The notes under the pieces: model-generated | Database searches by the model: none | The model's input: the letters and a program-made list of their open reading frames with translations, nothing else | Told to the model about the DNA's origin: nothing | Made by a program: the position numbers and the translations under genes | Source of the DNA: Cymodocea nodosa | Taxonomy: Eukaryota > Streptophyta > Magnoliopsida > Alismatales > Cymodoceaceae | Assembly: GCA_036874045.1 (NCBI GenBank) | Contig: JAZBRI010000008.1 | Span: forward strand, 13,407,001 to 13,471,000 | Direction: 5' to 3' | Length of the DNA stretch: 64,000 bases | Shown: piece by piece, positions 24,956 through 35,502 of the stretch | How positions within the stretch are numbered: position 1 is the stretch's first letter | Layout: each line of letters starts with the position of its first letter

Positions 24956-24966
24956 TGGTATCATAG
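24956..24966 (+). promoter_or_regulatory. Primer binding site, A2
   Basis: TGGTATCATAG lies two bases after the 5' LTR. It matches the complement of the initiator-Met tRNA 3' end apart from one base. Confidence 0.87.
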
Positions 24967-25006
24967 TAGGTTGATCTCTTTTCTATAGATTTAACCATCT
25001 AAGATC

Positions 25007-26535
25007 ATGGCATCTTTTCATAGAGAGGGTCAGAACATCCATCGTCCTCCCCTGTTTGAAGATATTAACTATAATTATGAGAAAAATAGGATGGAATGTT
25101 TCCTTAGAAGCTTAGATGTGAGTCTATGGAAAATAGTGGTTCTAGGAACACCTATTCCACCTAGTCATGAGGATGACTAGACTAAGGAGGATGAGAGAAT
25201 CATCCAAATGGATGCTCGAGGGTTGAATATTATTTATTGTGCCTTATCTGCTAAACAATATAATAAAGTCTCAGCTTGTAAATCTGCTCACGAGGCTTGG
25301 AACACTCTTCAAATAACCTTTGAAGGAACCAGCCAAGTGAAAGACACAAAAATCAGCATTTTACTTAGAAAGCTTGAATTATTTAAAATGTTTGATGATG
25401 AAACAATTACTAATATATTTTCTAGATTCACTGAGATTATTAATAGCTTAAGAAGTTTGGGAAAGGAATTTTCTATCTGTGAACAGGTGTAGAAAATCCT
25501 TAGAAGCTTAACTGTGGAATGGAAGCAAAAGTCTACATCAATACAAGATTCCAAAGACCTCAACAAATACTCAATAGAGGATCTGATGGGCAATCTGTTG
25601 GCCCATGAAGTTTAAATGAAACAATGGAAAGATGAGGAAGGAAGTGCTAAAAAGAAAATAGAAACGTAAAAAGAACTAGCATTTCCATCAACTTAGGAAC
25701 TTCAAAGCTCGGATGATGATGAAGTTGTGCTATTGGCTAGAAAATTTAGAAAATAGATGAAGAAAAAGAACCAAGCCAACACATCAAAAAGCAATGCTTC
25801 AATATGCTTTAAATGCAAGAAGCAGGGACATATACAACCTGATTGTCCACTGCAACTAGAAGAAGAAAAAAAATGAAGAAGAAGAAGAAGAGCTACAAAA
25901 AGAAAATGGCATTGAAGGCTACTTGGGATGATAATAGTTCTTCTAGTAGCTCATCTAGTTTAGATGAAGAGGTACCAGTAAATGTGTGCTATACAGCACA
26001 AGAGGTATGTTCCACTTCATCTCAAAGTAATTCTAATGTAGACAATGATAATCTAGATGTAAATATTCTTGTCTACTATTGACAATTTATATGTTAAATG
26101 AAAAAATTATAAAAAGAAAATTAAGCATTTAACTGCATGTTTAGAAGAAGCACATACTAAACTTGAAAATTTGCATGTTGAAAATAGAAAATGCAATAAT
26201 GATGAATTAATAAATGAAAATGAAAAACTGAAATCTAAAATTACTGATCTGAAAAATGTTGTGCATAAGTTTACCAATGGACAAAATGGATTAAACAAAA
26301 TCATTGGTTCATAAGGACATAGTTTAAATAGATTTGGCCTAGGGTATGCTACTCCACAAGAAATACCCTACTATGGTGGTGTTATTCGATCTTATAGAGA
26401 TGGTACAATAGTGTTTGCCATCAAAAGAAGATTTGAATCAATGTGGCTGCTGAAAGGCAATAAATTGAATATTATTAGGACTAACACCTCTAGACCCAAG
26501 AAAGTATAGGTACCAAAATCTATTTCTATTTGAAT
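25007..26535 (+). pseudogene. gag: Copia gag polyprotein, broken (A2)
   Basis: The start is the ATG at 25007 (MASFHREGQNIHRPPLF), 41 bases after the PBS. It parallels A1 gag: UBN2-type domain, lysine-rich segment, intact CCHC knuckle (CFKCKKQGHIQPDC, about 25810-25850), serine tract, coiled-coil-like region and linker (RFGLGYATPQE, IRSYRDGTIVFAIKRR). It is broken by a stop after PPSHEDD, after EQV, after LAHEV, after AFPST and elsewhere. An A-rich run near 25865 shifts the frame, and another shift occurs near 26080. The stops after AFPST and just before VPK are shared with A1. It ends at about 26535, where pol would begin. Confidence 0.88.
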
Positions 26536-28106
26536 TATAGAATTACATTATTCAAGGGGAGCAGCAAATTTATAGTGTCATATTATTATCTGCAAATGAT
26601 CAAAATCTAAAGATCAATGGAATGATCAAATAGAAAAGGTTGAAAAATTTGAAAATCAGTTATGAGAGCAACTATTTGGAACTACAAGAGGCACCATAAA
26701 TTAGTAGAAAGTGCTCAAATAGATTGAGTGGAAATCGTGCCTAAAATCATGATATTCAGGGAGAGCAAAATCTGCAACAGTTAGAAACAAGTATTGTTAG
26801 AAAAAGAGGAATCTCTTAAAGAGAAATCAGAAGCTAAACAGTAAAGGATCAATTATGATGTTTTGAAATTAACAATTGGTATCAAAAGTAGCATCAATGA
26901 TTGAATCATGTTCTTTAAAGGAAATAAGGTCTGCACGAGCCAGGATGAATGAATACAAAAGTAAGGAAATTAGATTTATCAAAGGATAAGAAAAATCTAT
27001 AATAACCAGATTATAGTCTTCAAATTATCTTCTGCAAATTGAAAGAACCTCTTGAAATAAAGATCTAAGAGAAGATAAACGGATTGGAATCAGAAGCTAA
27101 ATGATTGAGAATTATTTATGATGTTTTTGATTAACAATTGGTACCTAGTTTAGTTGGTATCATAAATGTCATTTTGCAAAACAGGTGCAACAAATCTATC
27201 TATAAGGAAAAGCATATAAGTAGGGGGAGAACCAACTATATGAAAGGAATTCAGAATGTTGCTTTAGTGCAAAAAGAAAGTATATAAAGAGGACATCCAT
27301 ATAGGGGGAGAGCCTATAGCTTGCTATTAAAAATCAGAAAACCTCCATACCGATAGGGGGAGAGCATGTGACAGCAATTACAAATATTAACTACATATTT
27401 ATATATTGCTACATTAACTATTGGCATTTCATTGTTTTTCAATTTTTATAGATGATGTAGTAAGTAAACAAGACAAAGGAAGAAATACCAAAAACCAAGA
27501 GAGCAATTACTGACTTCTTAGAAATTGATATGTCAACAACTGGTATCAAACAAGGATTGAGGAAATTGACACTTCAATTGATATTGTGCACGAATAAGAA
27601 AGAAGAAAAGTAGTACAACATCAAAGGGAAAGAAGAAAATAGACTGTAATGATGAAAATATCTCAATAATTGATATCAGCACACCAACAGTCAACATTTG
27701 ATGCACAATCAAAATTGGTATTCGAAGATATTGATGCAATTAATTCTTTCAACATTTGATATCAAATAGGATTATGAAAATCAGAAAATTGTTATGACAT
27801 CAGATATTACATCTTAACAAAAAGGGGAGAAATTTGGGAGCAAAAGAAAATTCAATAAAAGAAAGTTATGGAATGCCTTTTATCTAATGACGAAAAGGGA
27901 AAGAAGAATAAAGAGAATTACATAGAAGGCAAGGGGAGTATTCCCAACACACAGTTTGGGGGAGAAATTAACTCCATTATATTGTATTTAATGTAAATCT
28001 TTGCTTTACTTAGTTTCTATGTGATTGAATGTATAGAAACAATCTAGGGAGTGAAATACATGTAATTTAATGTAAAACATTTTGTCATTATCAAAAAGGG
28101 GGAGAT
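26536..28106 (+). other. A2 spacer with PBS-like repeats and multiplied polypurine tracts
   Basis: No gene is visible. At 26870-26891 a copy of the LTR/PBS junction reads TAACAATTGGTATCAAAAG, against TAACAATTGGTATCATAG at 24949. Further copies lie near 27131, 27156, 27531, 27665 and 27713. Purine tracts (GGGGGAGA type) lie at 27222, 27303, 27355, 27822, 27931 and 27957, then the functional-position tract AAAAAGGGGGAGATT at 28093-28106. The order and content mirror A1 571-2134. Confidence 0.78.
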
Positions 28107-30813
28107 TGTTAGGACCCTAGTATTTTGATAATGCAAAAACCTGTGTGAGGAAATATATTGTATTTCACAGATAAGACAGTTCAGCAAAAGATCAAAAGGT
28201 AAATAAATAGATACAAGTAGTTCAAAAATTACTTCTATAGAGCTATAGGAAAATCAGATAGTTACTAGGCTTAAGTATTCAGAAGAAAGTTAATCTTCAG
28301 TAAGTTACAAGCTTAAGTATCCGAAGAGTCAATTTAAAGCAGCAGAAATACCATCAGACAATTAGAAGAATAACTATCCAAAAATACAAGGCCTTCAAAG
28401 AGTTTGAAAGATAGTTGGTTGAATGATCGAGAGTTAAGGAGTTAACTATCTAAAAGTTCAAGGAAATCAGAAAGTTAGGAAAGCTAACTATTCAAAACTT
28501 AAGTCATTCAATTACCTACATGTAGAAATCCAAACAGAGGCTTAAAAGAATTTTTCGAAGAGTTAGAAAGCTAAATATCTGAAAAATAAGAAGTTTTAGA
28601 AGGTTACAGATTTAACTATCTGAAACTTAAGTCATCCTATTATGCACGTGTAGAAATAAGAAAGCAGTTGGAAGTTTAAAAGAAGAAAATCGAAGAGTTA
28701 CTGTAGTTAACTATCCTGTAGGATCATATGGCTACACAAGAGGGGGGGTGACTTGTGTTTTTCAATATTTTCTGAAATATAATTGAAACTTTAATATTCA
28801 AAAACAAGTCGAGACATTGTTTTCATAAAATCATTTTTATTCAAGGTTTCAATTACAATATACAATTCAATTCTCCTTAGAAATTGTATATGCAACTATA
28901 TCTCGATACCATGTATCATCTAAACAATTTCATAACTACAAACAGATAAAACTAATTTTTGGAATTTAAAACATTTCTCCCTGTTTGAGATCTTTCTTCT
29001 TCTTCTTTTTCTTCTTCAGCAATTCTTCAATGACGAATATCTTGTCTTTCTCTACTTCACCGAATTTGCTTTCTTCTAATACCTTAAATCTTTAGTGACA
29101 TAAATAATACCTTTTTCTGCTTCACTGAATTTTCTTCTACTTGAGAGATTTTCCCCGAAGAGTGTTTTTGATCCCTGAAAAAGATTTTTCTTTTCGTGTG
29201 TAGGGATAGTTTGATCCTTGAAAAGATTTTTCGTTTTGTGTGCAAGGATGGTTTGATCAACGAGAACTCTATGCCTTTTATATTGTATCTTCATTTCATG
29301 CATATCGTCCACGTTTAATCACTACTAGTTTTCCACTTCTCCGCGTCTTTTCTTTTTCCTTCATCAAAATACACACATTCTGACCCACGTTTACATTTCA
29401 AATTTTCTTTGATCACCAGTCTTGGATCTCTGAAAAATTTCCTGCAAAATAAACTTTCTCGTCTAAAAACCTTTCATTATTGTAATAAGAAGTCGTTACT
29501 TTAATGTTAACTAAACGTGTAACACAAGTATATATATATAACTTAACGTTTCTAACTTAACGAGTTCCTCATGTGCCAATTCACGTGACTAGTAATGTAG
29601 ATAACTCAACAAACCAGCTTAACTTTTCTTTCGGAAGGTTAAACGATAACTCACCGAAAACAGTTTAAGTTTTGGATAGTTATAGTTGTAAGTCACCAAA
29701 AAACTCTTTTTACCATAAAACTAGTGAGACATGTGTCAAGACCTGAAAACATGACTTAAGTTACCTTTCGGATAGTTACGACTGTAAGTCTTCGAAAAAC
29801 TTTAACTCACCGATTTAGCAATAAACAAATGTTTTTATAATAAGATTTTTACCACGTGCAAAAATAACAACTTAAGTTTATAATGCTAACCTAACGCGTT
29901 GCCTTAGTATTCAATATAGCAACTCAACGCGTTTAGTTATGACACGTCACGTGTATGACTTAAATCTCATGTGACAAAAGGACTTAAGTGGATTTTCAGT
30001 GAGTTACAAACATCCTTTGGAATGTTACATAGCTAACTATCCGAAAGTCTAAGAAAATCGGAGGGTTATCTTGAAACACCTTTCCAAACGATAACTTACC
30101 ATATTTAGACCTGCAAATCTGTAAGTACAGTAGAATAAATCCGTTGAGGAGAAAATATGATCATTGGATTTACAAGTATTTATATAAATAAATCATTTAA
30201 TATTCAGTAGAGCTAACAAGTGAGATTACACAGACAATTACATACAGAGATATAGTATACATTGCAGATCAACTACTGTTACAAAAGAATGCTCAATCTA
30301 GATTAACTACAATAAGGAATCGATTGAAAGCTAGATTTACAAGAAGATTCTTAAAACTCTCCAAGTGTTGAAAGTCTGATCCAAAAAGAATCATTTGGTT
30401 TGTGGCTTCAACCTTAAAGCTTCATTCAAGTTGTTGGTTTGAGTTTCAACCTGAAAACTCAAAAGGATGGTTTACTGAAGTTTAAAATTGAAAACTTCTG
30501 TGTGGTTTGTTAGAGCTATGACCAGAAAGCTCAAGTGAATGATTAATTCTTACTTTGACCTGAAAGCAAGTGTTTGTAAGTGTTGAAACACTTAGTGAAG
30601 CCTAAGAGACTCTTAGGGGTGGACTAGTCGAGTTAGTGTACCACCTAAAATTTCCTTGTGTTTCTTACTTTTATTTATGCTATGCATGTTTATTTACCTA
30701 TTCAGTACTTGAGCAAACTGTTTATTTAAAATTGGTTAATCAAGTCAAAAATAGTTTTAAATACACATTGATCACCATTCACTCCCCTCTGGTGAAGCCA
30801 TACATTCCTAACA
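28107..30813 (+). repeat. 3' LTR of A2, interrupted by a foreign patch
   Basis: It begins TGTTAGGACCCTAG and ends ATTCCTAACA. Left of 28716 and right of 29941 it aligns with the 5' LTR. In between, about 1.2 kb of mostly B-type LTR replaces roughly 55 bases of A sequence (the part equivalent to about 24030-24080). Confidence 0.9.
28717..29940 (-). repeat. Chimeric B-type LTR patch inside the A2 LTR
   Basis: On the plus strand it starts at the reversed terminus of a B LTR (TGTAGGATCATATGGCTACA) and follows B LTR sequence to about 29620. Then 29621-29815 carries A-type motifs (TTTCGGATAGTTA, ACTCACCGAAAA), after which B-type sequence resumes (29816-29940) and ends without an LTR terminus. One boundary is a true LTR end and the other is not, so it is not a simple solo LTR. 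An open frame at 29076-29312 on the minus strand is the B LTR's own chance frame. Confidence 0.75.
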
Positions 30814-32370
30814 AATTATATTATCATTTTTTTTCTTTTTAAACATCTATTATCCTAAATTTTCCAATATGATTTCTAGAATAAATTTCAACTACATATG
30901 AATCAAAACACAATCCAACTCAATATGATTAAAACAAGTAGAATAATGAATTGTATCTCAAATAAACATCTTCAAAAGTCTAATCTAGATTCATACTTTA
31001 GTAATATTAGATAACAGAAAATATACTCGATTCAAAAGATTTCTATATTTCACAAAACACTTTTATCTTTTCAGAACAGTATATACATATTTGTACTTTA
31101 AAAGTTAATTTGAAAAGCTTGAATCGTACAAGAGCTTTCTAGTGTACCCATGTATTGAGCTTTCAGTCAACAATCCTAGATCCAATTAGGATCTTAAGTT
31201 GCCAGATTTAAAGAGTCCTTTTTCAAGTCAACAATCCTTGCTTACCTATCTACTCAAGTACAAAAGGCTCGTGATCAAACAAATCAATAAACTCTCAAAG
31301 TTTTTCTCTTTTTTTTCTTTTCAACATAGTATATATACGTATTTCATTAATACAGATGTAATAAAACACAAATCTCATATAGTCCTACTTCTATAATTTA
31401 CTGAAAACATGAATCCATATTAATAAGTTCATACTTTTTCTGTAGTTTAATAAGATTTACACAAATCATTCTACAAGTTTAATCAATCAAATTAAATGTA
31501 TCCTTGATCATATGTATTTCATTTAATCTAAAAATCAACATTTTAGCTCTTTTAGGATTTCAGATAATTTACTGAGTTTCAATTAAGCATTCTGATTTCT
31601 TTTTTTTTTAAATCGTGAAACTATTAAACTCATATAATTCAGCAAAAACATAAGATACTATATCTAGATTTGTATTAATAGTAAAATTTGTAGCATCTTA
31701 TATAAGATTCTAAATATAACATTCAAGTAGTTACAGTTCTTAAAAATTTGATAGTTTCAATTATCAGATAATTACAGGAAATTTCGGTTAGTTACAGCAA
31801 ATTCATAATAATAAAAAATTTTCAATTACCACAGCAATTTGCAGCACAATCCTAGTTTCTCTAATTAACAAAATTACTTGGATTTAATCTAATTACCTCC
31901 CCCCCATACCTACACTTTACATTGTCCTCAATGTAAAAGATTTTACAATAAATGTAGTAAATGTTAGCAGGCATGAATATTGTTTCATTGACTTAGCACC
32001 TAACTCAACGAACTTAATTCATTGAGTTAATGAATAACTCCATGAACTGTGTTTGAATGTAAATTCAGGATAAGTAATTAATTACATACCTTGTTCTTTT
32101 GTATCTCCTTCAATATCTTCCAACTTTTGATTCTAAAAAACTTTTCATTCACACATAAAAGCATAATATATAACAAAATAACATTTAACAACAAAACATA
32201 TATTGTTAAATCAGTGTCTTGTGTGCAACTCAGGCTTCTATGCCTTTGGTGGCTTACAAGCAAGCCAATTGGTTTTCCAGAATAAATACCAACAAACTTG
32301 ATTAATATTTTGTTTTTTTTCTAAAAATCAATGTAGAGTACACACAACATTAAAAATACAAAATCATAGT
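30814..32370 (-). other. D spacer downstream of the F-box ORF
   Basis: With 23175-23424 (split off by A2) this forms the 3' noncoding part of D. It contains the Copia/gypsy-shared block (31090-31270: AAAGCTTGAATCGTACAAG, GCCAGATTTAAAGAGTCC, AGTACAAAAGGCTCGTGATC), an internal pyrimidine tract CCTCCCCCCCATACC at 31896-31910 (a PPT on the minus strand), an inverted motif near 31990-32050, and a conserved noncoding stretch at 32215-32292. No gene is visible. Confidence 0.7.
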
Positions 32371-33503
32371 TTAAGAACATGATTGAAAAGTAGTGACAAA
32401 TGGAATAAATGTGTCAGTCTAAGCAAACTTTTTAGGCATAATTCTTCTTGCTATTAATTCTGTTTTAATGCAATCTACTTTCCTTTTTAACTTGTAAACT
32501 TGTAGTATGTTATCAATACTAAATATAAGTGTATTACCATTAATGAAATGAAATGAAGAAATGGATCCTTTTCTGTTCCAAGATAATGTAGTTATTTCTA
32601 TTTTTACATATATTTCAATATATTCCTCTTCCCACTTCCATTCATTTTCATAATCCATATTTGAAATTTCCTCAATTCATCCCGCCATCTTATCAGACAT
32701 AAAGTAGGATCATCATATTCATTATACCATACTCCTAATTGAATTTTATCATGTTCTACAAATGGTGGTTTAGCTATATCACTAGGTATAGGCAATATTT
32801 CTATAAAGTCATCATCATAACTATCTATGCTTACTGTGTATAAATCAGATCTAAATGCAACTGATATATTTGTGACTAAATATATCTATCCATCAAGTAT
32901 GACATGTTTGTTGTTAATTAATGTTTTTTGTCCTAGATATATCATAGTATTTTCAGTCCAAGATCTATTCAGAAAATTATACACACTTAAACATAAATCT
33001 TCATCCTAATTTCCAATTGGTCTCTAATAATACAATTTTTCAAGAATGGTCAAATTTTTATAAGAAAATGCTAAAGCTAACCCACAATTTTCAATTGGTA
33101 CTTCAAATCTATTAGGCCTTCCTATATTCCATTCTTCTCTAGTGATAGGATTTCTAATCAAAATATCGGGTAACAGAATTACATACCTTGGTTTGGTTCT
33201 GTAAATAATTAATCCTTCATCTATCCCCATAATATGATCTATTCCTTCTAATGTATTGGGTGGAATTCCAACAATTTCTTCCATATTCAGATATTCATAG
33301 CTGATTGAACTACGATTAAATGACTTCCACAAAAATCCATCTCTAATATTAGTTATCTTTGCATCTTGTAGTGCATGAAAATATATTTCTCTAACACATT
33401 CTTTAATTTCCTTTGACACACAACACAATATACACAGATCTTTAGCTGATAAGTTACTCAGTACTTCCCTCAATGCATCTAGTGGTAATTTCATCAATTC
33501 CAT
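32371..33503 (-). pseudogene. F-box protein gene inside gypsy element, broken (D copy)
   Basis: F-box proteins are substrate adaptors of SCF ubiquitin ligases. The F-box domain binds SKP1 and the C-terminal region binds the target. The start is 33503 (MELMKLPLDALREVL). The F-box motif LPLDALREVLSNLSAKDLCI covers about residues 5-45. Downstream are features of an F-box-associated domain: PITREEWNIGRP, SVYNFLNRSW, DLYTVSIDSYDDD, PTLCLIRW and KFQIWIM. It carries in-frame stops (about 33021, then in the ILDG repeat region) and frameshifts, with a net seven bases fewer than the 1140 of the C copy. It follows the capsid-like gag on the same strand, as in C and E. Confidence 0.85.
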
Positions 33504-33721
33504 CTGTTGTGATTTTGTATAACATAAACAAAATTTAAGTAGAGATAAAATTAACATAGCTACTTACATATCCTCTTGGAGTTAGGTCATAACTCAACAA
33601 ACTAAGTTCGTTGAGTTAAGTAATAACTCTACAATATTACTAACTATAATTAAACTTAAATTTTTTTCTTTTTATATTTTCTACTTACTATATTATACAT
33701 AGTTACTTCAGTTATACTACT

Positions 33722-35070
33722 TCATTCAGCTTCCCTCCCATAGGAGGTATCAATTTCATTCACAGTTCTATTGACAAGGTTAGGCACCACTTGCATTAGC
33801 AATCATCTAGTATGTCTAACTTATTTTGATTTCTTTTGTCTAGGGGGTATATTTCTATTCATATTTTGATTTTGAATGGCAGCATTTCCAAATACATGAT
33901 CTAGACAATTGTTTAATTGTTGAATTATCTTTTCTAACTTCTCTATTCTATATCCTTGTTCAATTAATGCTTCATAACTTATATTTTTGTCATTTATATT
34001 TTCTCCTCCCTAGAAATTGCTATTTCTCCAAGATAGGTTCGAGTGATTTCTCCAATTAGGTTTATAAGAATTTCCAAAGTTATCTTTTCTGGTTCCTAGC
34101 ATAAATAATATCTAAGTCATTAATGTTTGCATTCTTTTCTACTAACTTTTGATTTAATGATAACTCTTCTATTTTCTTTGTTAACTCAGTTAATTTAACT
34201 TCAAGCATAGTGCTTGAATCTATTTCATGCATTCCCCTAGGTCATATTCTTTTATCTGGAATAGTTTCAGCTAAGTTTTCCCATTGTGTAGTTCTTTTTA
34301 CAAAGTTTTCTAAGTATGCCTATGCTTCTTCACTACATAGTTTTAGAAATCCATTCTGACAAGTAGATTCTAATAAAGATTTCGTTGAAACATCTATGCC
34401 TTCATAAATTATACCTATTAATTGTGCTTTACTCATTGCATGATGTAGGCATTGAGTTAGTAAATCTTTAAATCTTTCAAAATATTTCCAGAATGATTCT
34501 CCCTATTTTTGGTTACACATTAATATTTCCTTTTCTTTTTAATTGTTTGATGTGTTGGATAATATTTTTCTAGAAAAATAGAGCAAAATTCAGTCCATGC
34601 AGAAATTGAATAAGGCAACAGAGTATATAACCATCTCTTAGTTGTGTCTTTTAAAGCAAAAGAGATATATCTAAGTTTAATAGCATCAATACTCATGTTC
34701 GGCATTTTCATCATTTGACAAACTTTGATAAATTCTCTAAGGAAATAATAGGCATCTTCTCTTTCTAATCCATGAAAGTGTAGCAATTGACTAATATAAT
34801 TAGATTTCAATTCAAACCTATCTCCCTCAAAGTTTGAAAATGAATACATGAAGGTTCATCAAATAATTCAGGATATAAAATTTCCCCTAATGGTTTTTCT
34901 ACTAGAGCAATCATATCTTCGTTCTCTTTTAAAGAAAGGTTAGCTACACCCTTAAGGATTTCATTAAAGTCCAATTCATAAAGTATTTCAGTACACCTCT
35001 ATGTTGAATAATCTTGTCTAGGTGTTCTTACTAATCGTTTAGTGCTAGGAGAACAGATCCATGTGCTCAT
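33722..35070 (-). pseudogene. gag: Gypsy capsid-like gag ORF, broken (D copy)
   Basis: The start is the ATG at 35070, equivalent to 41598 in C. The retrotransposon gag domain is clear: FELKSNYISQLLHFHGLERE, AIKLRYISFALKDTTKRWLY, AWTEFCSIFLEKYYPTHQTI. The tail is a helical/asparagine-rich segment like C's. It has stops and at least one frameshift near 34520. The linker 33504-33721 between it and the F-box ORF contains a GTTGAGTTAAG-type inverted motif near 33590-33625. Upstream it joins directly to an LTR end at 35124, so PBS, protease and T32-like ORF are missing from this unit. Confidence 0.85.
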
Positions 35071-35123
35071 AAACTTTTAACATAAAGTAAAATAGCAAAA
35101 GATTAATTACATACCTATAACGG

Positions 35124-35502
35124 TGTTTGTTACTTCTGTTTTTACTTGTTTTTATTTGTCTTTATGCCTATATCAATTACTCTTAGAAGTAAACAAACAG
35201 CCTTTCACACAAATTAGATATTAATTCTAATTTGTATTTTAACTGCAAGTGCACAATGTATATTGTATTTGTGTGCAAGTACAAGTCGATCCATAGAGAT
35301 TGAGTAAGAATTGTGTACTGTTTCGATTTTTTATATTAGAGTATACGTGTTCAGTAAGCACTCCATTGAGTTACAGTTAACACAATGGACTTAGTTCGTG
35401 GAGTTATGGCTAACTCCACGAACTAACCACATGGACTTAAGTTAACTCCATGAGCCTATCTTTCCAGTTAAATACTATTATTTATAGAGGAATTCGGCCA
35501 AC
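35124..35502 (-). repeat. Gypsy LTR of E, 3' segment (split by element C)
   Basis: This is the left segment of an LTR whose other part lies at 47949-49543. It starts TGTTTGTTACTTCTG, where other copies read TGTTTGG, about 37 further bases, then TTTGTTACTTCTG. This fits a deletion between TTTG repeats just inside the terminus. It ends at the C target site CCAAC (35498-35502). Confidence 0.85.

Larger units (their letters stand above)
23425..30813 (+). mobile_element. Gag-only Sirevirus-like Copia element (copy A2)
   Basis: The complete unit is LTR (23425-24953), PBS, broken gag, noncoding spacer, polypurine tract and 3' LTR (28107-30813, enlarged by a foreign patch). It is bounded by the target duplication AATTA (23420-23424 and 30814-30818). 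The empty site can be read in E near 49792 (TTAATTATATTATCATT). As in A1, pol is absent and coding ends at the VPK linker. It lies in the spacer of D in the opposite orientation. Confidence 0.93.

Noticed and set aside
24746..24988. Open frame spanning the A2 LTR end and PBS
   Set aside because: It crosses the LTR boundary and primer binding site and shares no domain with known proteins; the similar frame at 30636-30842 is the same LTR sequence.
34520..35070. Intact host gene for the D capsid-like ORF
   Set aside because: The gag domain signature and the three retroelement copies with the same neighbours identify it as element-derived, and it is frameshifted.
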